Shown piece after piece: positions 15,741-30,155 of a stretch of 51,963 nt of DNA. Numbering within the stretch: the first letter of the stretch is position 1; each line of letters starts with the position of its first letter. The notes below the pieces were generated by a model. The model was not told the origin of the DNA. It was given only the letters and a program-made list of their open reading frames with translations, and made no database searches. A program made the position numbers and the translations under genes. The stretch comes from Bacillaceae bacterium SAS-127 (GTDB lineage: Bacteria > Bacillota > Bacilli > Bacillales > Domibacillaceae). The DNA is taken from the NCBI GenBank assembly GCA_002261155.1, contig NKXN01000063.1, positions 1-51,963 on the forward strand, read 5' to 3'.

Positions 15741-18059
15741 CTACTCCTTCATATTTTCAGATATTTTTATTTTTCCCGCGCTCCATGTGCCGATAATTGT
15801 TGCAATAAGTACTGAGCATATCATCATCAATGGACATAATAGATACGCAGAAAGTGGATTGACAACAAAATCAAACGACGACGCTCCAAACGATGAGATC
15901 ACAGTGCTCACAAGTAGCTCTCCAAGAGTGTTTGCTAGAAGCGTCCCAAGAACCGTTCCTACAATCAGAACAAAGACCGAACGCGAAACATACTGAATTG
16001 TAATATCCGAGTTTGTAAAACCTAACGATTTCATTACGGCAATGGAGTATCTGTCCTTTGCAACAAGCATTTTCATAAACAACAGTGTAACTAATACCGC
16101 TATAATCAGCGCAACGGCAATTGCAGCATAGGATGCCTTTCCGACGGAGTGTATGGTCGAGCCGAATGTCTGTGTAATATATTCATCAATACTCGAAACC
16201 TTTGCAAATATGAACCTATCTGCATATTCCGAAGTCTTTCCTTCAACGAGAGATTGATCCGAAAACTCCGTGTAAATCACACACCACATTATTTCTGCCG
16301 AATCGTCAGAGAAAACAGCCTTTGCTGTTTTGCCACCATTAGTAATGTCAGAATAAGTTCCACATACCGTGAGATTCTTCTCCTTCCCCTCAATTACTAG
16401 TGTAATGACATCACCGACCTTTTTGCCCAGCTCATCAGCGTTAATAACTGAAAGCGCAATTTCATCTTCTGAGGTGGGTGCTCTGCCTTCGGAATATTCT
16501 ATTGGAAATATCGAATGGTCGCCAAGCTCAATTTTTATTCCTTCCTCTGACCCATCATCCGTTTTTGCTTTGAATGTTTTCGTCGTAAGGACAGTATATT
16601 TAACTATAGCCCTGTCACGATCCAGCACATTTACAATTTCCATTGCTTTTTTAGAAATATTGTCAGTCTGCTGAATGTCAATACGCATATCACTATTTCC
16701 TATCCCCATATATGTGATAAAGTTTTTTGAGGAAATAGTGTTGTACAGGTTCTGTGGAACGATAATGATAAATGTCGAAATCACAAGCACCACAAGCATT
16801 GTCATGTAAAGACTTTTTCTCATAAGAATATCTTTTACTCCTAGAAAAACATTGGTGTTAAGCAACCTGTTTCCACTTAGACAAAAACGTTTCGCTCCTA
16901 CAGATTTTTCCTGTGAAGTGCCAAATCTTATAGCTTCCACCGCTGATATTTTTTGAAAACGTTTCAGCACTTTGCTTACATACGAAATAATGGCAAGGAA
17001 CACAATAAATATACCGATTATTCCAAAAAATAAAGCGAGAGAAGATTTTTCACTTTCGCCCATATAAAGCCGTATATTTTCAAGAAGCATGCCCCTGAAC
17101 ACAAAGGAAAGTGCAAGCCCAAGAATACAACCAGTTGCTGCAATAACTGCGTATTTCGCAAGATAAATCTTTTTTATGTCAGAAACACGTAGCCCTATTG
17201 CTTTCATAACACCTATTTCACGGTAATCGTCTTCAATTTTCGCAAGAAGCGTAAAGCGTATGCACATAAATGTAATGGCAACGACAAGTACACTTATAAG
17301 CAGTATGACTGCAATCATCAGCCCATCGGAAATGGCATTAAGCATTTTGAAGAGCGGATATGTAATTGTCGGTCCGTTTGCTTCAAGTCCTGCGGAGGTG
17401 TAAGCAGTTTCAAATGTGCCAATTTCAGACAAGTTCTTTAACCTGAACTCAATCAGATATTCCGTGCTCCCGAAATCCTTTATTGCTGCATAATCATTTT
17501 CGCTCACAAGAAACCTCTTTGACGAAGCAAGTAACGAATTCATCTGTGAATCACGAAAAAATCCCGCAACGGTAAAATTCTTTCCATCTATCACAACTTT
17601 GTCACCGACTTTTGCAATGCCTTCCTTCATATAACCTACTGGAACATAAACCTCCCCATCGGATACGTTGATAATATTTCCGTCAAGATCAAGGAGATAA
17701 TCAAATTTTTCATTCTGTGTACTGAAACCGTTATCTTGAACAGTGTCCGCAAGCGAGGTTCCATCAATTACAATCTTTGCACTGTCAACATTGAGAAATT
17801 CAACCACTTGAAATTCATCAACATTGCTATTCTGCTCTGCGAAATTCGCAAGTCGTCCAATATCAATATCTCCTGAATGCATCTGCATAAAATGCGAGGT
17901 TTTCGCTTGCTTCATGAGTGTATCGATCGAACCCGAAAGATTTACGACCAATATCGCCGAGAGAGCAACAAGCATAGCTGCGACAGCGACAAATATCGTT
18001 GTTGTCAGCGTGATCAGTTTGCTTTTTAAAATATCATTACGGATTATTTTGTAATACAT
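15741..18059 (-). CDS. ABC transporter permease with two FtsX domains
   Basis: 772 residues. One membrane segment (about 17-42) is followed by an extracellular domain, three membrane segments (from about 245), another single segment near 410, a second extracellular domain and three C-terminal segments. This is the duplicated FtsX/MacB permease arrangement. The cytoplasmic loop REIGVMKAIGL after the first FtsX helices and the related SIAVMKSLGF in the second half are the characteristic coupling segments. It is flanked by a TetR gene upstream and its ATPase downstream. It resembles TetR-linked FtsX permeases found in clostridia and some bacilli; transfer is possible but not shown. Confidence 0.88.
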   Translation of the reverse strand: MYYKIIRNDILKSKLITLTTTIFVAVAAMLVALSAILVVNLSGSIDTLMKQAKTSHFMQMHSGDIDIGRLANFAEQNSNVDEFQVVEFLNVDSAKIVIDGTSLADTVQDNGFSTQNEKFDYLLDLDGNIINVSDGEVYVPVGYMKEGIAKVGDKVVIDGKNFTVAGFFRDSQMNSLLASSKRFLVSENDYAAIKDFGSTEYLIEFRLKNLSEIGTFETAYTSAGLEANGPTITYPLFKMLNAISDGLMIAVILLISVLVVAITFMCIRFTLLAKIEDDYREIGVMKAIGLRVSDIKKIYLAKYAVIAATGCILGLALSFVFRGMLLENIRLYMGESEKSSLALFFGIIGIFIVFLAIISYVSKVLKRFQKISAVEAIRFGTSQEKSVGAKRFCLSGNRLLNTNVFLGVKDILMRKSLYMTMLVVLVISTFIIIVPQNLYNTISSKNFITYMGIGNSDMRIDIQQTDNISKKAMEIVNVLDRDRAIVKYTVLTTKTFKAKTDDGSEEGIKIELGDHSIFPIEYSEGRAPTSEDEIALSVINADELGKKVGDVITLVIEGKEKNLTVCGTYSDITNGGKTAKAVFSDDSAEIMWCVIYTEFSDQSLVEGKTSEYADRFIFAKVSSIDEYITQTFGSTIHSVGKASYAAIAVALIIAVLVTLLFMKMLVAKDRYSIAVMKSLGFTNSDITIQYVSRSVFVLIVGTVLGTLLANTLGELLVSTVISSFGASSFDFVVNPLSAYLLCPLMMICSVLIATIIGTWSAGKIKISENMKE

Positions 18060-18124
18060 AAGTCACCTCTGTTTTCAAATTGTATAAAGCGAAATTTTAA
18101 TCAGCGGGGGGTGTTCTTCATCAA

Positions 18125-18772
18125 TTATTCATTGTTATTTCTATCTCCCCCATCAAACATCTTCATCATGTACGTAAGACTTCCGCTTTCGACACCGAGT
18201 AGCCTTTCTACGTTGAAAATAAGCGCCTGTATACGTGAAACCCGCTCTTCATTCGTCATATTCACCATATCATCATCAAAAATTGTATTCGCATACACCA
18301 CAATCATTTCCATACATTCATATGGATACGACGTATTGAATAGACCTTGTTCAATGCCCTCACAAATTATTTTCGTCATTATTGGTGGAACGCCGTTGAT
18401 TATGACCTTTTGTATTTTCTGATGCATAAGCGCATTTTGCGGCCTATGAATGTGTTCCATTATTTCCTGACTGCCTCCTCCACTGATGTTCAATGACATG
18501 ACAACGCGGATAATGCGGTCGACTACGGGTATGTTCTTATCTGCAGCAATTGCTTGCGCCGTCTCTAAAAGACGGATACTATAACGCTCAATCAGCGCAT
18601 CCATAATATCCTCCTTCGACTTAAAATGATGATACAACGTTCCCCGCGCAATCCCGACCTTTTCAAGAATATCGTTTGTACTCGTTCCATCAAAACCTTT
18701 CTGAGCGAAAAGTTCATCTGCCGCATCAAGTATTTCGTTCCTGCGTTCCTCAGCTTTTTTTATAACTCTCAT
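18125..18772 (-). CDS. TetR-family transcriptional regulator
   Basis: 215 residues with an N-terminal TetR helix-turn-helix: RRNEILDAADELFAQKGFDG then TNDILEKVGIARGTLYHHFKSKEDI (about 12-58). The C-terminal ligand-binding part is unlike its neighbours and cannot be assigned a ligand. A strong AGGAGGAG precedes ATG 18772. It is the first gene of a TetR-permease-ATPase operon, and an inverted repeat between start and promoter (18791-18809) suggests autorepression. In B. subtilis the corresponding slot next to gatB holds the unrelated pair yerO (TetR) and swrC (RND pump). Confidence 0.88.
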   Translation of the reverse strand: MRVIKKAEERRNEILDAADELFAQKGFDGTSTNDILEKVGIARGTLYHHFKSKEDIMDALIERYSIRLLETAQAIAADKNIPVVDRIIRVVMSLNISGGGSQEIMEHIHRPQNALMHQKIQKVIINGVPPIMTKIICEGIEQGLFNTSYPYECMEMIVVYANTIFDDDMVNMTNEERVSRIQALIFNVERLLGVESGSLTYMMKMFDGGDRNNNE

Positions 18773-18790
18773 TTTTACAGCTCCTCCTAA

Positions 18791-18809
18791 TAGACCGACT
18801 GTCTGTCTA
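18791..18809 (-). promoter_or_regulatory. Candidate TetR operator
   Basis: TAGAC (18791-18795) and GTCTA (18805-18809) form an inverted repeat with further AGAC/GTCT symmetry inside. It overlaps the leader just upstream of the TetR ribosome site, similar to TAGACCGACYGGTCTA-type operators of TetR regulators. Confidence 0.55.
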
Positions 18810-18947
18810 GTTCGTTACATAATATTACCATGATATTAGTTTAAAATAAAGCTCAATTAAACATTTATTAGAAAAATTAGGTTTTTAACAGCGTTAACTT
18901 AGGCGATTCGATGATTTGTTTGTCTTTTTTACTGAACTCCCACACAC

Positions 18948-18978
18948 AAAAAAGCCTCCCAAGCATCTACTTGGGAGG
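18948..18978 (-). terminator. Terminator of gatCAB
   Basis: A perfect 9-bp stem CCTCCCAAG/CTTGGGAGG (18955-18963 with 18970-18978), followed on the minus strand by six T residues, lies just after the gatB stop. Confidence 0.9.
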
Positions 18979-18986
18979 TCGACTCA

Positions 18987-20423
18987 TTATCGTTTTTTAA
19001 TTTCTTCTAATAATAACTTGTTCAGCACAGCTGGGTTCGCTTGTCCTTTAGAGGCTTTCATGATTTGACCTACTAGGAAGCCTGTTGCTTTGCTTTTTCC
19101 GTTTTTGAAGTCTTCGATTGATTGCGGGTTCGCATCTAATGCGTCATTGATGAATTTCAATAACACACCTTCATCGGAAATTTGAACAAGGCCTTTTTCT
19201 TTGACGATTTTCTCTGCATCGCCGCCGTTTTCGATTAATTCTTTGAATACTTTCTTGGCGATTTTTGAAGAGATTGTGCCTTTTTCAATTAAACGAATCA
19301 TGCCAGCTAAACCTTCTGGTGTCAATTCACATTCAGCTAGCTCTTTGCCTTCTGCGTTTAAATAAGCGGATACTTCGCCCATTAACCAGTTAGAAGCAAG
19401 TTTGGCATCAGCATCTGCTGCCACCGTTGCTTCGAAAAAGTCCGCCATTTCTTTCGTAATCGTTAATACGTTCGCATCATGTGAAGGTAAGCCAAGCTCG
19501 TTCATGTAACGTTCTTTTCGCTGATCTGGAAGCTCAGGAATCGACGCACGCACACGCTCTTTCCACTCGTCATCGATGTGGATGTCAACTAAATCTGGCT
19601 CAGGGAAGTAACGATAATCGTCGGAGCCTTCTTTCACACGCATTAATAATGTTCGACCAGTCGCTTCGTCAAAACGACGAGTTTCTTGATCGATCACACC
19701 GCCAGATATTAGCACATCTGCTTGGCGTTTTTCTTCATACTCTAATCCTTTACGAACAAAGTTAAAAGAGTTTAAGTTTTTCAACTCAGTTTTTGTACCG
19801 AATTCTTCTTGACCGTATGGGCGTAACGAAATATTGGCGTCACAACGAAGTGAGCCCTCTTCCATTTTACAGTCAGATACTTCTGTATATTGGATGATTG
19901 ATTTTATTTTTTCAAGATAAGCATAAGCTTCTTCTGGTGTGCGAATATCCGGCTCAGATACGATCTCCACAAGCGGCGTTCCTTGGCGGTTGTAATCACA
20001 TAAAGAAACGTTACCAGCATGCGTTAATTTACCGGCATCTTCTTCCATATGGATACGCGTAATACCGATTTTTTTCTTTTTGCCGTCTACTTCAATTTCG
20101 ATCCAGCCATTTTCACCGATTGGTTGATCGAACTGCGAAATTTGGTAAGCTTTCGGATTATCTGGATAAAAATAGTTTTTACGATCAAACTTTGTGATAG
20201 GTGCGACTTCGCAATTCAATGCCATCGCCGCTTTCATCGCAAATTCGACGACGCGTTCGTTGACAACCGGAAGTACACCTGGGTAACCTAAGTCAACGAC
20301 CGTTGTATTTGTGTTCGGTTCTGCACCAAAGTGAGCAGGTGCTGATGAAAAGATTTTTGAATTCGTTTTTAGCTCTACATGGACTTCTAATCCAATGACC
20401 GTTTCAAAGTTCATTTTGTTCAC
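18987..20423 (-). CDS. gatB: Aspartyl/glutamyl-tRNA amidotransferase subunit B (GatB)
   Basis: 478 residues, the usual length. The N-terminal kinase-like cradle begins with [12 protein letters not shown] and contains [17 protein letters not shown]; a C-terminal GatB/YqeY helical domain binds tRNA (from about 330). With GatA and GatC it converts Glu-tRNA(Gln) to Gln-tRNA(Gln), the standard glutamine-charging route in bacilli. It starts three bases after gatA, so the three subunits are made together, and a terminator follows directly. Confidence 0.97.
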   Translation of the reverse strand: MNKMNFETVIGLEVHVELKTNSKIFSSAPAHFGAEPNTNTTVVDLGYPGVLPVVNERVVEFAMKAAMALNCEVAPITKFDRKNYFYPDNPKAYQISQFDQPIGENGWIEIEVDGKKKKIGITRIHMEEDAGKLTHAGNVSLCDYNRQGTPLVEIVSEPDIRTPEEAYAYLEKIKSIIQYTEVSDCKMEEGSLRCDANISLRPYGQEEFGTKTELKNLNSFNFVRKGLEYEEKRQADVLISGGVIDQETRRFDEATGRTLLMRVKEGSDDYRYFPEPDLVDIHIDDEWKERVRASIPELPDQRKERYMNELGLPSHDANVLTITKEMADFFEATVAADADAKLASNWLMGEVSAYLNAEGKELAECELTPEGLAGMIRLIEKGTISSKIAKKVFKELIENGGDAEKIVKEKGLVQISDEGVLLKFINDALDANPQSIEDFKNGKSKATGFLVGQIMKASKGQANPAVLNKLLLEEIKKR

Positions 20424-20426
20424 CCC

Positions 20427-21884
20427 TTACAATGTTGGTTTTTGTTTATGAAAGTCTGTTGCTTGTTCGAATGCGTGAGCAACACGATATACTGTTTTCT
20501 CATCAAAATGCTTACCGATGATTTGTAGACCGAGTGGCATACCATTTGACAAGCCACATGGAACAGAAATACCAGGTACGCCTGCTAAGTTAACAGGAAT
20601 CGTTAAAAGGTCGTTCGCATACATCGTTAATGGATCATTAATGATTTCACCAATTTTAAACGCTGGTGTTGGCGTTGTTGGACCGATGATGACATCATAG
20701 TTTTCAAATACATCTTCAAAGTCTTTTTTGATTAATGTACGGACTTGCTGTGCTTTTTTGTAATACGCATCATAGTAACCAGAGCTTAATGCAAATGTTC
20801 CAAGCATAATACGGCGTTTGACTTCATCACCAAAGCCTTCCGCACGCGTTTTCTTGTAAAGGTCGATTAAGTTTTCAGCATTTTCTGCGCGGTAGCCGTA
20901 GCGAATACCGTCAAAGCGAGCTAAGTTAGAAGATGCCTCAGAAGAAGCTAATAAGTAGTAAGTCGCCACTCCATATTTAGAATGTGGAAGAGACACTTCA
21001 TCCCAAGTTGCACCCATGCCTTCTAACACTTTCAATGCATCAAGAACGGATTGACGTACCTCTTCTGACACACCTTCACCAAGGTATTCTTTCGGCACAG
21101 CAATACGAAGACCTTTCACATCACCAGTTAATGCTTGTGTATAAGAATCAACTGGAATGTTCGCAGATGTAGAATCATGCGGATCAACACCAGAAATCGC
21201 TTCTAGTAAGTACGCATTGTCCTCAACATTACGTGTAATCGGGCCAATTTGATCTAAGGAAGAAGCGAAAGCGATCAAACCGAAACGAGATACACGTCCG
21301 TATGTAGGTTTCAATCCTACGACACCACAGAAAGCGGCTGGTTGACGAATCGAACCACCTGTATCCGAACCTAGAGAAAATGGTACTTCTCCTGCAGCTA
21401 CAGCAGCGGCTGAACCACCTGAAGATCCACCTGGTACGCGATCTAAATCCCATGGATTACGCGTTTTTTGATAGCTAGAGTTTTCTGTTGAAGACCCCAT
21501 CGCAAATTCATCCATGTTTAATTTACCGATCGTGATCGTTTCAGCTTCATGAAGCTTGTTCATGACTGTTGCATCGTAGATCGGGTCGAAGTTATTTAAA
21601 ATTTGACTTCCGCTCGTTGTGCGCAATCCTTTTGTAACGATATTATCTTTAATTCCAATCGGCATCCCAAATAAAAGACCTTTCGCCTCATCTGTTCCGA
21701 TTTTTGCTTGTAATGCTTCTGCTTGTTTGCGAGCATTTTCTTCGTTTAATGTGATAAAAGCTTGAACCTTGTCCTCTACTTCTTGAATTCTTTTATAAGA
21801 TTCATCCACTAAATCAGGGATGGATACTTCTTTTTTATGTAAAAGATCGTGAAGCTCAGTCAGCTTATGATTAAATAATGTCAT
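20427..21884 (-). CDS. gatA: Glutamyl-tRNA amidotransferase subunit A (GatA)
   Basis: 485 residues of the amidase-signature family. The Ser-cisSer-Lys triad is visible as Lys79 (GIKDN), Ser154 (GGSSGGSAA) and Ser178 ([10 protein letters not shown]). GatA hydrolyses glutamine and channels the ammonia to GatB. It lies between gatC (12 bases upstream) and gatB (3 bases downstream). Confidence 0.97.
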   Translation of the reverse strand: MTLFNHKLTELHDLLHKKEVSIPDLVDESYKRIQEVEDKVQAFITLNEENARKQAEALQAKIGTDEAKGLLFGMPIGIKDNIVTKGLRTTSGSQILNNFDPIYDATVMNKLHEAETITIGKLNMDEFAMGSSTENSSYQKTRNPWDLDRVPGGSSGGSAAAVAAGEVPFSLGSDTGGSIRQPAAFCGVVGLKPTYGRVSRFGLIAFASSLDQIGPITRNVEDNAYLLEAISGVDPHDSTSANIPVDSYTQALTGDVKGLRIAVPKEYLGEGVSEEVRQSVLDALKVLEGMGATWDEVSLPHSKYGVATYYLLASSEASSNLARFDGIRYGYRAENAENLIDLYKKTRAEGFGDEVKRRIMLGTFALSSGYYDAYYKKAQQVRTLIKKDFEDVFENYDVIIGPTTPTPAFKIGEIINDPLTMYANDLLTIPVNLAGVPGISVPCGLSNGMPLGLQIIGKHFDEKTVYRVAHAFEQATDFHKQKPTL

Positions 21885-21896
21885 CCTGTTCCCTCC

Positions 21897-22187
21897 TTAC
21901 TCAATAATAGATGGCACGCGAATTTGCCCATTTTGATGATCCGGGGCATTTTTCAATACTTCCTCTTGCGGAAGGCCTGGTTTCGCCTCATCTTTACGCA
22001 TAATGTTTTTCATATCTAAAACATGGGATGTTGGTAATACATCCGTTGTATCTAGCTCATTTAATTGCTCAGCAAAAGAGATAATGGCATCAAGATGAGA
22101 TGTAAATTTCTCTACCTCTTCATCAGTCACCGCAAGGCGCGCTAAATTCGCCACATGTCTCACTTGTTCTTCTGTAATACGTGTCAA
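21897..22187 (-). CDS. gatC: Glutamyl-tRNA amidotransferase subunit C (GatC)
   Basis: 96 residues, typical for Gat[11 protein letters not shown] near the N-terminus and the C-terminal LRKDE-like segment [10 protein letters not shown]. It acts as a small structural subunit holding GatA and GatB together. The start is a TTG at 22187 with a strong GGAGGTGAAGG upstream; no ATG is better placed. First gene of gatCAB. Confidence 0.95.
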   Translation of the reverse strand: MTRITEEQVRHVANLARLAVTDEEVEKFTSHLDAIISFAEQLNELDTTDVLPTSHVLDMKNIMRKDEAKPGLPQEEVLKNAPDHQNGQIRVPSIIE

Positions 22188-22320
22188 TTTCCTTCACCTC
22201 CATAAAAATTAAAGCGTGTCACAATACTATTCATCTTATCAAATTTCCTGAGTTTATAGCAATTCGCACAAAGTTTATTTTACCATGCTCGTACTCTTTC
22301 TAGTAGCTTCTTATTAAAAG

Positions 22321-22356
22321 AAATAACCTCCAAGCTTATTCACTCGGAGGTTATTT
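22321..22356 (-). terminator. Terminator of aceBA
   Basis: A perfect 11-bp stem AAATAACCTCC/GGAGGTTATTT lies 11 bases after the aceA stop. The T content comes partly from the stem itself (TTATTTCTTTT on the minus strand). Confidence 0.8.
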
Positions 22357-22366
22357 CTCACTTTAA

Positions 22367-23647
22367 TTACTGCTTTTGGAATTGCTCTTCTTCTGTTGAG
22401 CCTTTAAGAGCTGTAGTAGAAGATTCTCCGCCAGTAACAACCATCGATACTTGGTCGAAGTAGCCTGTTCCTACTTCACGTTGGTGGCGTGTTGCTGTGT
22501 AGCCATCTTTTTCAGCATTGAATTCTGCTTGTTGAAGTTCAGAGTAAGCACCCATGCCGCGATCTTTGTAGCCAAGAGCCAATTGGAACATGCTGTGGTT
22601 AAGCGCATGGAACCCAGCTAATGTAACGAATTGGAATTTGTAACCCATTTTCCCAAGTTCGACTTGGAACTTCTCAATCGTTTCGTCATCAAGTTTTGCT
22701 TTCCAGTTAAATGAAGGCGAGCAGTTGTAAGCAAGTAATTTTCCTGGGAATTTCTCATGAATCGCTTCAGCGAAACGACGTGCTTCTTCAAGGTTCGGTT
22801 CAGACGTTTCACACCAGATTAAGTCAGCGTATGGCGCATAAGCAAGACCGCGAGAAATCGCTTGATCCAAACCAGCTTTTACTCGGTAGAAGCCTTCAGA
22901 TGTGCGCTCACCTGTGATGAATGGTGCATCGTAAGAATCGACATCGCTTGTAATTAAATCCGCTGCGTTCGCATCCGTACGTGCAATCAATACAGTTGGC
23001 GTGCCCATAACATCCGCTGCTAGACGAGCTGAAATTAAGTTACGAACCGCTGTTTGTGTTGGAAGAAGTACTTTTCCGCCTAAGTGACCACATTTTTTCT
23101 CAGAAGAAAGTTGATCTTCAAAGTGAACACCTGCCGCACCTGATTCAATCATGCCTTTCATTAATTCGAATACGTTCAGTTGTCCACCGAAACCAGCTTC
23201 TGCATCAGCAACGATTGGCGCAAAGTAATCGATCGAGTCGTCACCTTCCATATGAGCAATTTGGTCGGCACGTTGAAGCGCTTGGTTAATACGTTTCACA
23301 ACGCTTGGTACACTGTTGGCCGGATATAAACTTTGGTCAGGATACATATGTCCAGAAAGGTTGGCATCGGCTGCTACTTGCCAGCCGCTCAAGTAGATCG
23401 CTTTTAAACCAGCTTTCACTTGTTGAACCGCTTGGTTACCCGTTAGTGCGCCAAGTGCATTAATGAAGTTTTCTGTTTTCATATAGTTCCATAGCTTTTC
23501 AGAACCGCGGCGTGCGAGTGTATGTTCAATGTCAATTGATCCACGAAGCTTGATAACTTCCTCGGCAGAATATGGACGAGTGACTCCTTGCCATCTTGCA
23601 TCGTTTTCCCAGCTTTCTTGTAATTGTTGTACGCGTTCGTTTGTCAT
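22367..23647 (-). CDS. aceA: Isocitrate lyase (AceA)
   Basis: 426 residues, close to the family length. The catalytic loop KKCGHLGG has Cys186, and the [18 protein letters not shown] and FNWKAKL segments are characteristic. It cleaves isocitrate to succinate and glyoxylate. It follows aceB by 28 bases with a GGGGAGGAATT ribosome site, so the two form the glyoxylate-shunt operon needed for growth on acetate or fatty acids. B. subtilis 168 lacks this shunt; other bacilli such as B. licheniformis have it. Confidence 0.97.
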   Translation of the reverse strand: MTNERVQQLQESWENDARWQGVTRPYSAEEVIKLRGSIDIEHTLARRGSEKLWNYMKTENFINALGALTGNQAVQQVKAGLKAIYLSGWQVAADANLSGHMYPDQSLYPANSVPSVVKRINQALQRADQIAHMEGDDSIDYFAPIVADAEAGFGGQLNVFELMKGMIESGAAGVHFEDQLSSEKKCGHLGGKVLLPTQTAVRNLISARLAADVMGTPTVLIARTDANAADLITSDVDSYDAPFITGERTSEGFYRVKAGLDQAISRGLAYAPYADLIWCETSEPNLEEARRFAEAIHEKFPGKLLAYNCSPSFNWKAKLDDETIEKFQVELGKMGYKFQFVTLAGFHALNHSMFQLALGYKDRGMGAYSELQQAEFNAEKDGYTATRHQREVGTGYFDQVSMVVTGGESSTTALKGSTEEEQFQKQ

Positions 23648-23675
23648 GATAATTCCTCCCCAATGTTTTTTTATA

Positions 23676-25268
23676 TTAAAGAATTTTGTAACCTGGTAAA
23701 GTTAAAAACTCCTCAAATTCATCTTGAACAATTAATTGATCAAATAGCTGAGCCGCTTCTTCAAATCGGTTAGAAGCAAATATTTCTTCTCCTACTTCTT
23801 GCTTCAATTTTTCTACTTCTTCTTCTTTTAATTGTTTATATAATTCCATTGTCACTTTGCGGCCGTCAGTTAATACACCTTTTGGATGTCTAATCCACTG
23901 CCATAATTGAGCACGTGAGATTTCCGCAGTCGCCGCATCTTCCATTAAATTATGTAGCGGTGCTGCTCCACGTCCGCTTAACCAGGAGGCGATGTATTGA
24001 ATGCCTACACTAACATTGACGCGGACTCCTTGTTCAGTAATGTCACCAGCTGGTACGGCAAGCAAATCTTCAGCAGAAACTTGAACGTCTTCCCTCTTTT
24101 TCGATTCAATCTGGTTGGACTCTTTCATTTCAGCGTTAAATGCCTCAAGTGCAACAGGAACAAGGCCTGGATGAGCGATCCAAGTGCCGTCATGTCCATT
24201 TTTGGCTTCACGCTCTTTATCTGCCCGTACTTTTGCATAGGCTTCTTCGTTTTTCTGCTCATCGCCCTTAACCGGAATTTGAGCCGCCATTCCTCCAATG
24301 GCCGGAGCTTTTCGGCGGTGGCATGTTTTGATCGTCAGTTGTGAGTAAGCGCTCATAAATGGAACCGTCATTGTTACTTGAGCCCGATCTGGTAAAATCA
24401 CATTCTCTTGATTTCTGAACTTTTTAATGTAGCTGAAAATGTAATCCCAGCGTCCACAATTCAAACCAGCGGAATGATCACGCAGCTCGTATAAAATTTC
24501 ATCCATTTCAAATGCTGCGACAATCGTTTCGATTAATACAGTCGCTTTAATGGTACCTCGTGGAATGCCGATATACTTTTGGGCAAAAAGGAAGACATCA
24601 TTCCAAAGCCTCGCCTCTAAATGACTTTCAAGCTTCGGCAAATAAAAGTATGGCCCTGTGCCATTTTCAACTTGCTTCAAGGCATTGTGGAAGAAGAATA
24701 AACCGAAATCGAAAAGACTTCCAGATATTGGTTTCCCATCGAGCTGTACGTTCTTTTCTTCTAAATGCCAGCCTCGTGGGCGAACAATAAGCACAGCTGT
24801 TTCCTCTTTTAGTTCATATTTCTTTCCGTTAGGGTTTTCAAAGCTAATTGTGCGGTTCACCGCATCTCGCATATTGATTTGTCCTTCGATGATGTTGTCC
24901 CATGTTGGTGAAGTTGCATCCTCAAAGCAAGCCATATAACATTTGGCGCCCGAGTTCAGTGCATTGATGACCATTTTCCGGTCTACTGGGCCGGTAATTT
25001 CTACTCGGCGATCTTGGAGGTCTTTTGGTAGTGGCGCAATGGACCATTCGCTGTTGCGGATATGTGCTGTTTCTTCTAGGAAGTCTGGTTGTTTACCTTG
25101 GTCAAACTCTTTTTGTCTTTCTTGACGCTTTTGCAGAAGTTCAAGTCTACGTTCTCCAAAGCGCCGTTCGAGCTGTTCAATAAACTGTAGTGCATCAGGT
25201 GTTAGAATTTCTTCATACCCAGGTCGCATCGTCCCTGTTACGTTAATGCCAGCTGTTTGAGTGGCCAT
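23676..25268 (-). CDS. aceB: Malate synthase A (AceB)
   Basis: 530 residues from ATG 25268, chosen over the ATG at 25277, which sits against its own GAGGGG ribosome site. It has the malate synthase A motifs: [38 protein letters not shown] and [11 protein letters not shown]. It condenses glyoxylate with acetyl-CoA to malate. It is the first gene of the pair, under a promoter carrying an inverted repeat (25307-25333). Confidence 0.97.
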   Translation of the reverse strand: MATQTAGINVTGTMRPGYEEILTPDALQFIEQLERRFGERRLELLQKRQERQKEFDQGKQPDFLEETAHIRNSEWSIAPLPKDLQDRRVEITGPVDRKMVINALNSGAKCYMACFEDATSPTWDNIIEGQINMRDAVNRTISFENPNGKKYELKEETAVLIVRPRGWHLEEKNVQLDGKPISGSLFDFGLFFFHNALKQVENGTGPYFYLPKLESHLEARLWNDVFLFAQKYIGIPRGTIKATVLIETIVAAFEMDEILYELRDHSAGLNCGRWDYIFSYIKKFRNQENVILPDRAQVTMTVPFMSAYSQLTIKTCHRRKAPAIGGMAAQIPVKGDEQKNEEAYAKVRADKEREAKNGHDGTWIAHPGLVPVALEAFNAEMKESNQIESKKREDVQVSAEDLLAVPAGDITEQGVRVNVSVGIQYIASWLSGRGAAPLHNLMEDAATAEISRAQLWQWIRHPKGVLTDGRKVTMELYKQLKEEEVEKLKQEVGEEIFASNRFEEAAQLFDQLIVQDEFEEFLTLPGYKIL

Positions 25269-25306
25269 AAACTCCATCCCCTCTTTTGTTATATTACAGT
25301 TGTTTC

Positions 25307-25348
25307 TTCTGTTACTCGTATTATATAACAGAAAATATTAGAAGTGAA
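25307..25348 (-). promoter_or_regulatory. aceBA promoter with inverted repeat over the -10
   Basis: On the minus strand TTCACT (25348-25343) is followed after 17 bases by a perfect TATAAT (25325-25320). TTCTGTTA (25307-25314) and TAACAGAA (25326-25333) form a perfect 8-bp inverted repeat with an 11-base spacer that contains the -10 box. This is a good candidate repressor operator. I saw no clear CcpA cre site. Confidence 0.65.
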
Positions 25349-25393
25349 CAGATTTTTCAAATAATTTTAAATTTTCCTTCGACAAATTTCCGC

Positions 25394-25420
25394 AAAAAAA
25401 AGAGCGGGCTCACCGCTCTT
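25394..25420 (-). terminator. Terminator of the pcrB-pcrA-ligA-camS operon
   Basis: AGAGCG (25401-25406) pairs with CGCTCT (25414-25419), followed on the minus strand by a run of T residues. It lies directly against the camS stop. Confidence 0.85.
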
Positions 25421-26590
25421 CTATTCATAAATATGAACAGATGGTTTATCTGCATTCGGTTTTTTAACAATTAGCGCTTCTGGTCCGCTCGTCGATGTGA
25501 TCTTTACTTCGACCGGAATGTACGCAGGAAAATGATCCATTGTTAATCCAGTAACAAATTGGGTAAACCCAATCGCTTCTGCTTTTCCGTAGAATTGAAT
25601 CGGAATTTCAATACTTAAGCTCACTAGCTCATCCCCGTGATACAATGCTTTTCCAACTACACCATTATAATTTTTAAAGTATTTTTCCACATCTTGTTTA
25701 AAGTTTAAAAAGTAGTTCAGATCATCTTTGCGTTCTTTGTCTGCTTCAGGTGATGGGAATAAATAATATTTCTCATTGACTGCTTGCCATTTTCCAATCG
25801 TATCCTCATCTTCATCTAGATGCGTGTAGGCGATGAAATTTCCCGGAACAACCGAGTTTTGGGCTTGCTGTTGAAATAAAGCGATTGTTACCGGTACATC
25901 CTTTAAACCTTTTGTCGTTCGCACTCGCTTCGCTACTTCTTCAGCAATTTTCTTTCCTTCTCGTTCTATCACTTCATCCGGAATTCTGTGTTCATACTGA
26001 GCACCATATTTTTCTTTCGTATAATAGTGAACAGAGTTTAATGCTAATCCAATCACTGCTCCACTCAATTCTAATGAATTATCTTTCGTTTTCGTTAAAT
26101 AATTATGCTCCATAATATGAGCTAAATAGATCGGGCTTTTCTCATTGCGCTCTTGCGCCGAGCCTTTGCCGTTGTCGACCGGGTTTAACCCTAGGTTCTC
26201 TTCCGGCTTCATCTCTTTTTCTTTTAGCTGCGCGTCTGTATATTTTCGATTTAACCAAGCTTGGACCGTATCTTTCTCAAGCATTTGTCCTTCTTGGAAC
26301 AAGTAGCTTTCTGGAGAAAAGTTCTCCTGAGCAATTCGCATTAACCCTGTTTCAAACTCAACGATATCATAGCGAGTATTTAAATTAGCAACGACCATTC
26401 CTCTTGCTTTTCCCGGTTTAAACGGTGTGAGCGTTCGATAAAAATCTTCAGAGATTTGGTAATTCGGAATGATCGCTTTCTCTCCTTTGCCATCACCTTT
26501 AATGATTTCTTCCGTTTTTTCTAATTTCGGCGCACAACCACCGATGAGCAAAGAAGCCGTCAGTGCCGCCAAAAATATTTTCTTCTTCAA
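25421..26590 (-). CDS. camS: CamS-family lipoprotein (sex pheromone cAM373 precursor homologue, YerH)
   Basis: About 389 residues. A basic N-terminus and hydrophobic stretch end in the lipobox LIGGC, so it is a predicted membrane-anchored lipoprotein. I prefer the TTG at 26590 (MKKKIFLAAL), because AGAGGTGG is well spaced for it, while the GTG at 26599 is inside that site. The CamS domain covers most of the mature protein. In enterococci and staphylococci the CamS signal peptide is processed to a peptide pheromone; in Bacillus the function is unknown. Last gene of pcrB-pcrA-ligA-camS, seven bases after the extended ligA end region. Confidence 0.9.
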   Translation of the reverse strand: MKKKIFLAALTASLLIGGCAPKLEKTEEIIKGDGKGEKAIIPNYQISEDFYRTLTPFKPGKARGMVVANLNTRYDIVEFETGLMRIAQENFSPESYLFQEGQMLEKDTVQAWLNRKYTDAQLKEKEMKPEENLGLNPVDNGKGSAQERNEKSPIYLAHIMEHNYLTKTKDNSLELSGAVIGLALNSVHYYTKEKYGAQYEHRIPDEVIEREGKKIAEEVAKRVRTTKGLKDVPVTIALFQQQAQNSVVPGNFIAYTHLDEDEDTIGKWQAVNEKYYLFPSPEADKERKDDLNYFLNFKQDVEKYFKNYNGVVGKALYHGDELVSLSIEIPIQFYGKAEAIGFTQFVTGLTMDHFPAYIPVEVKITSTSGPEALIVKKPNADKPSVHIYE

Positions 26591-26605
26591 ACGAGCCACC
26601 TCTTA

Positions 26606-30155
<3,550 letters not shown>

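Noticed and set aside
15490-15996. 168-residue plus-strand ORF opposite the ABC ATPase and permease
   Set aside because: Antisense shadow spanning the junction of two well-supported genes.
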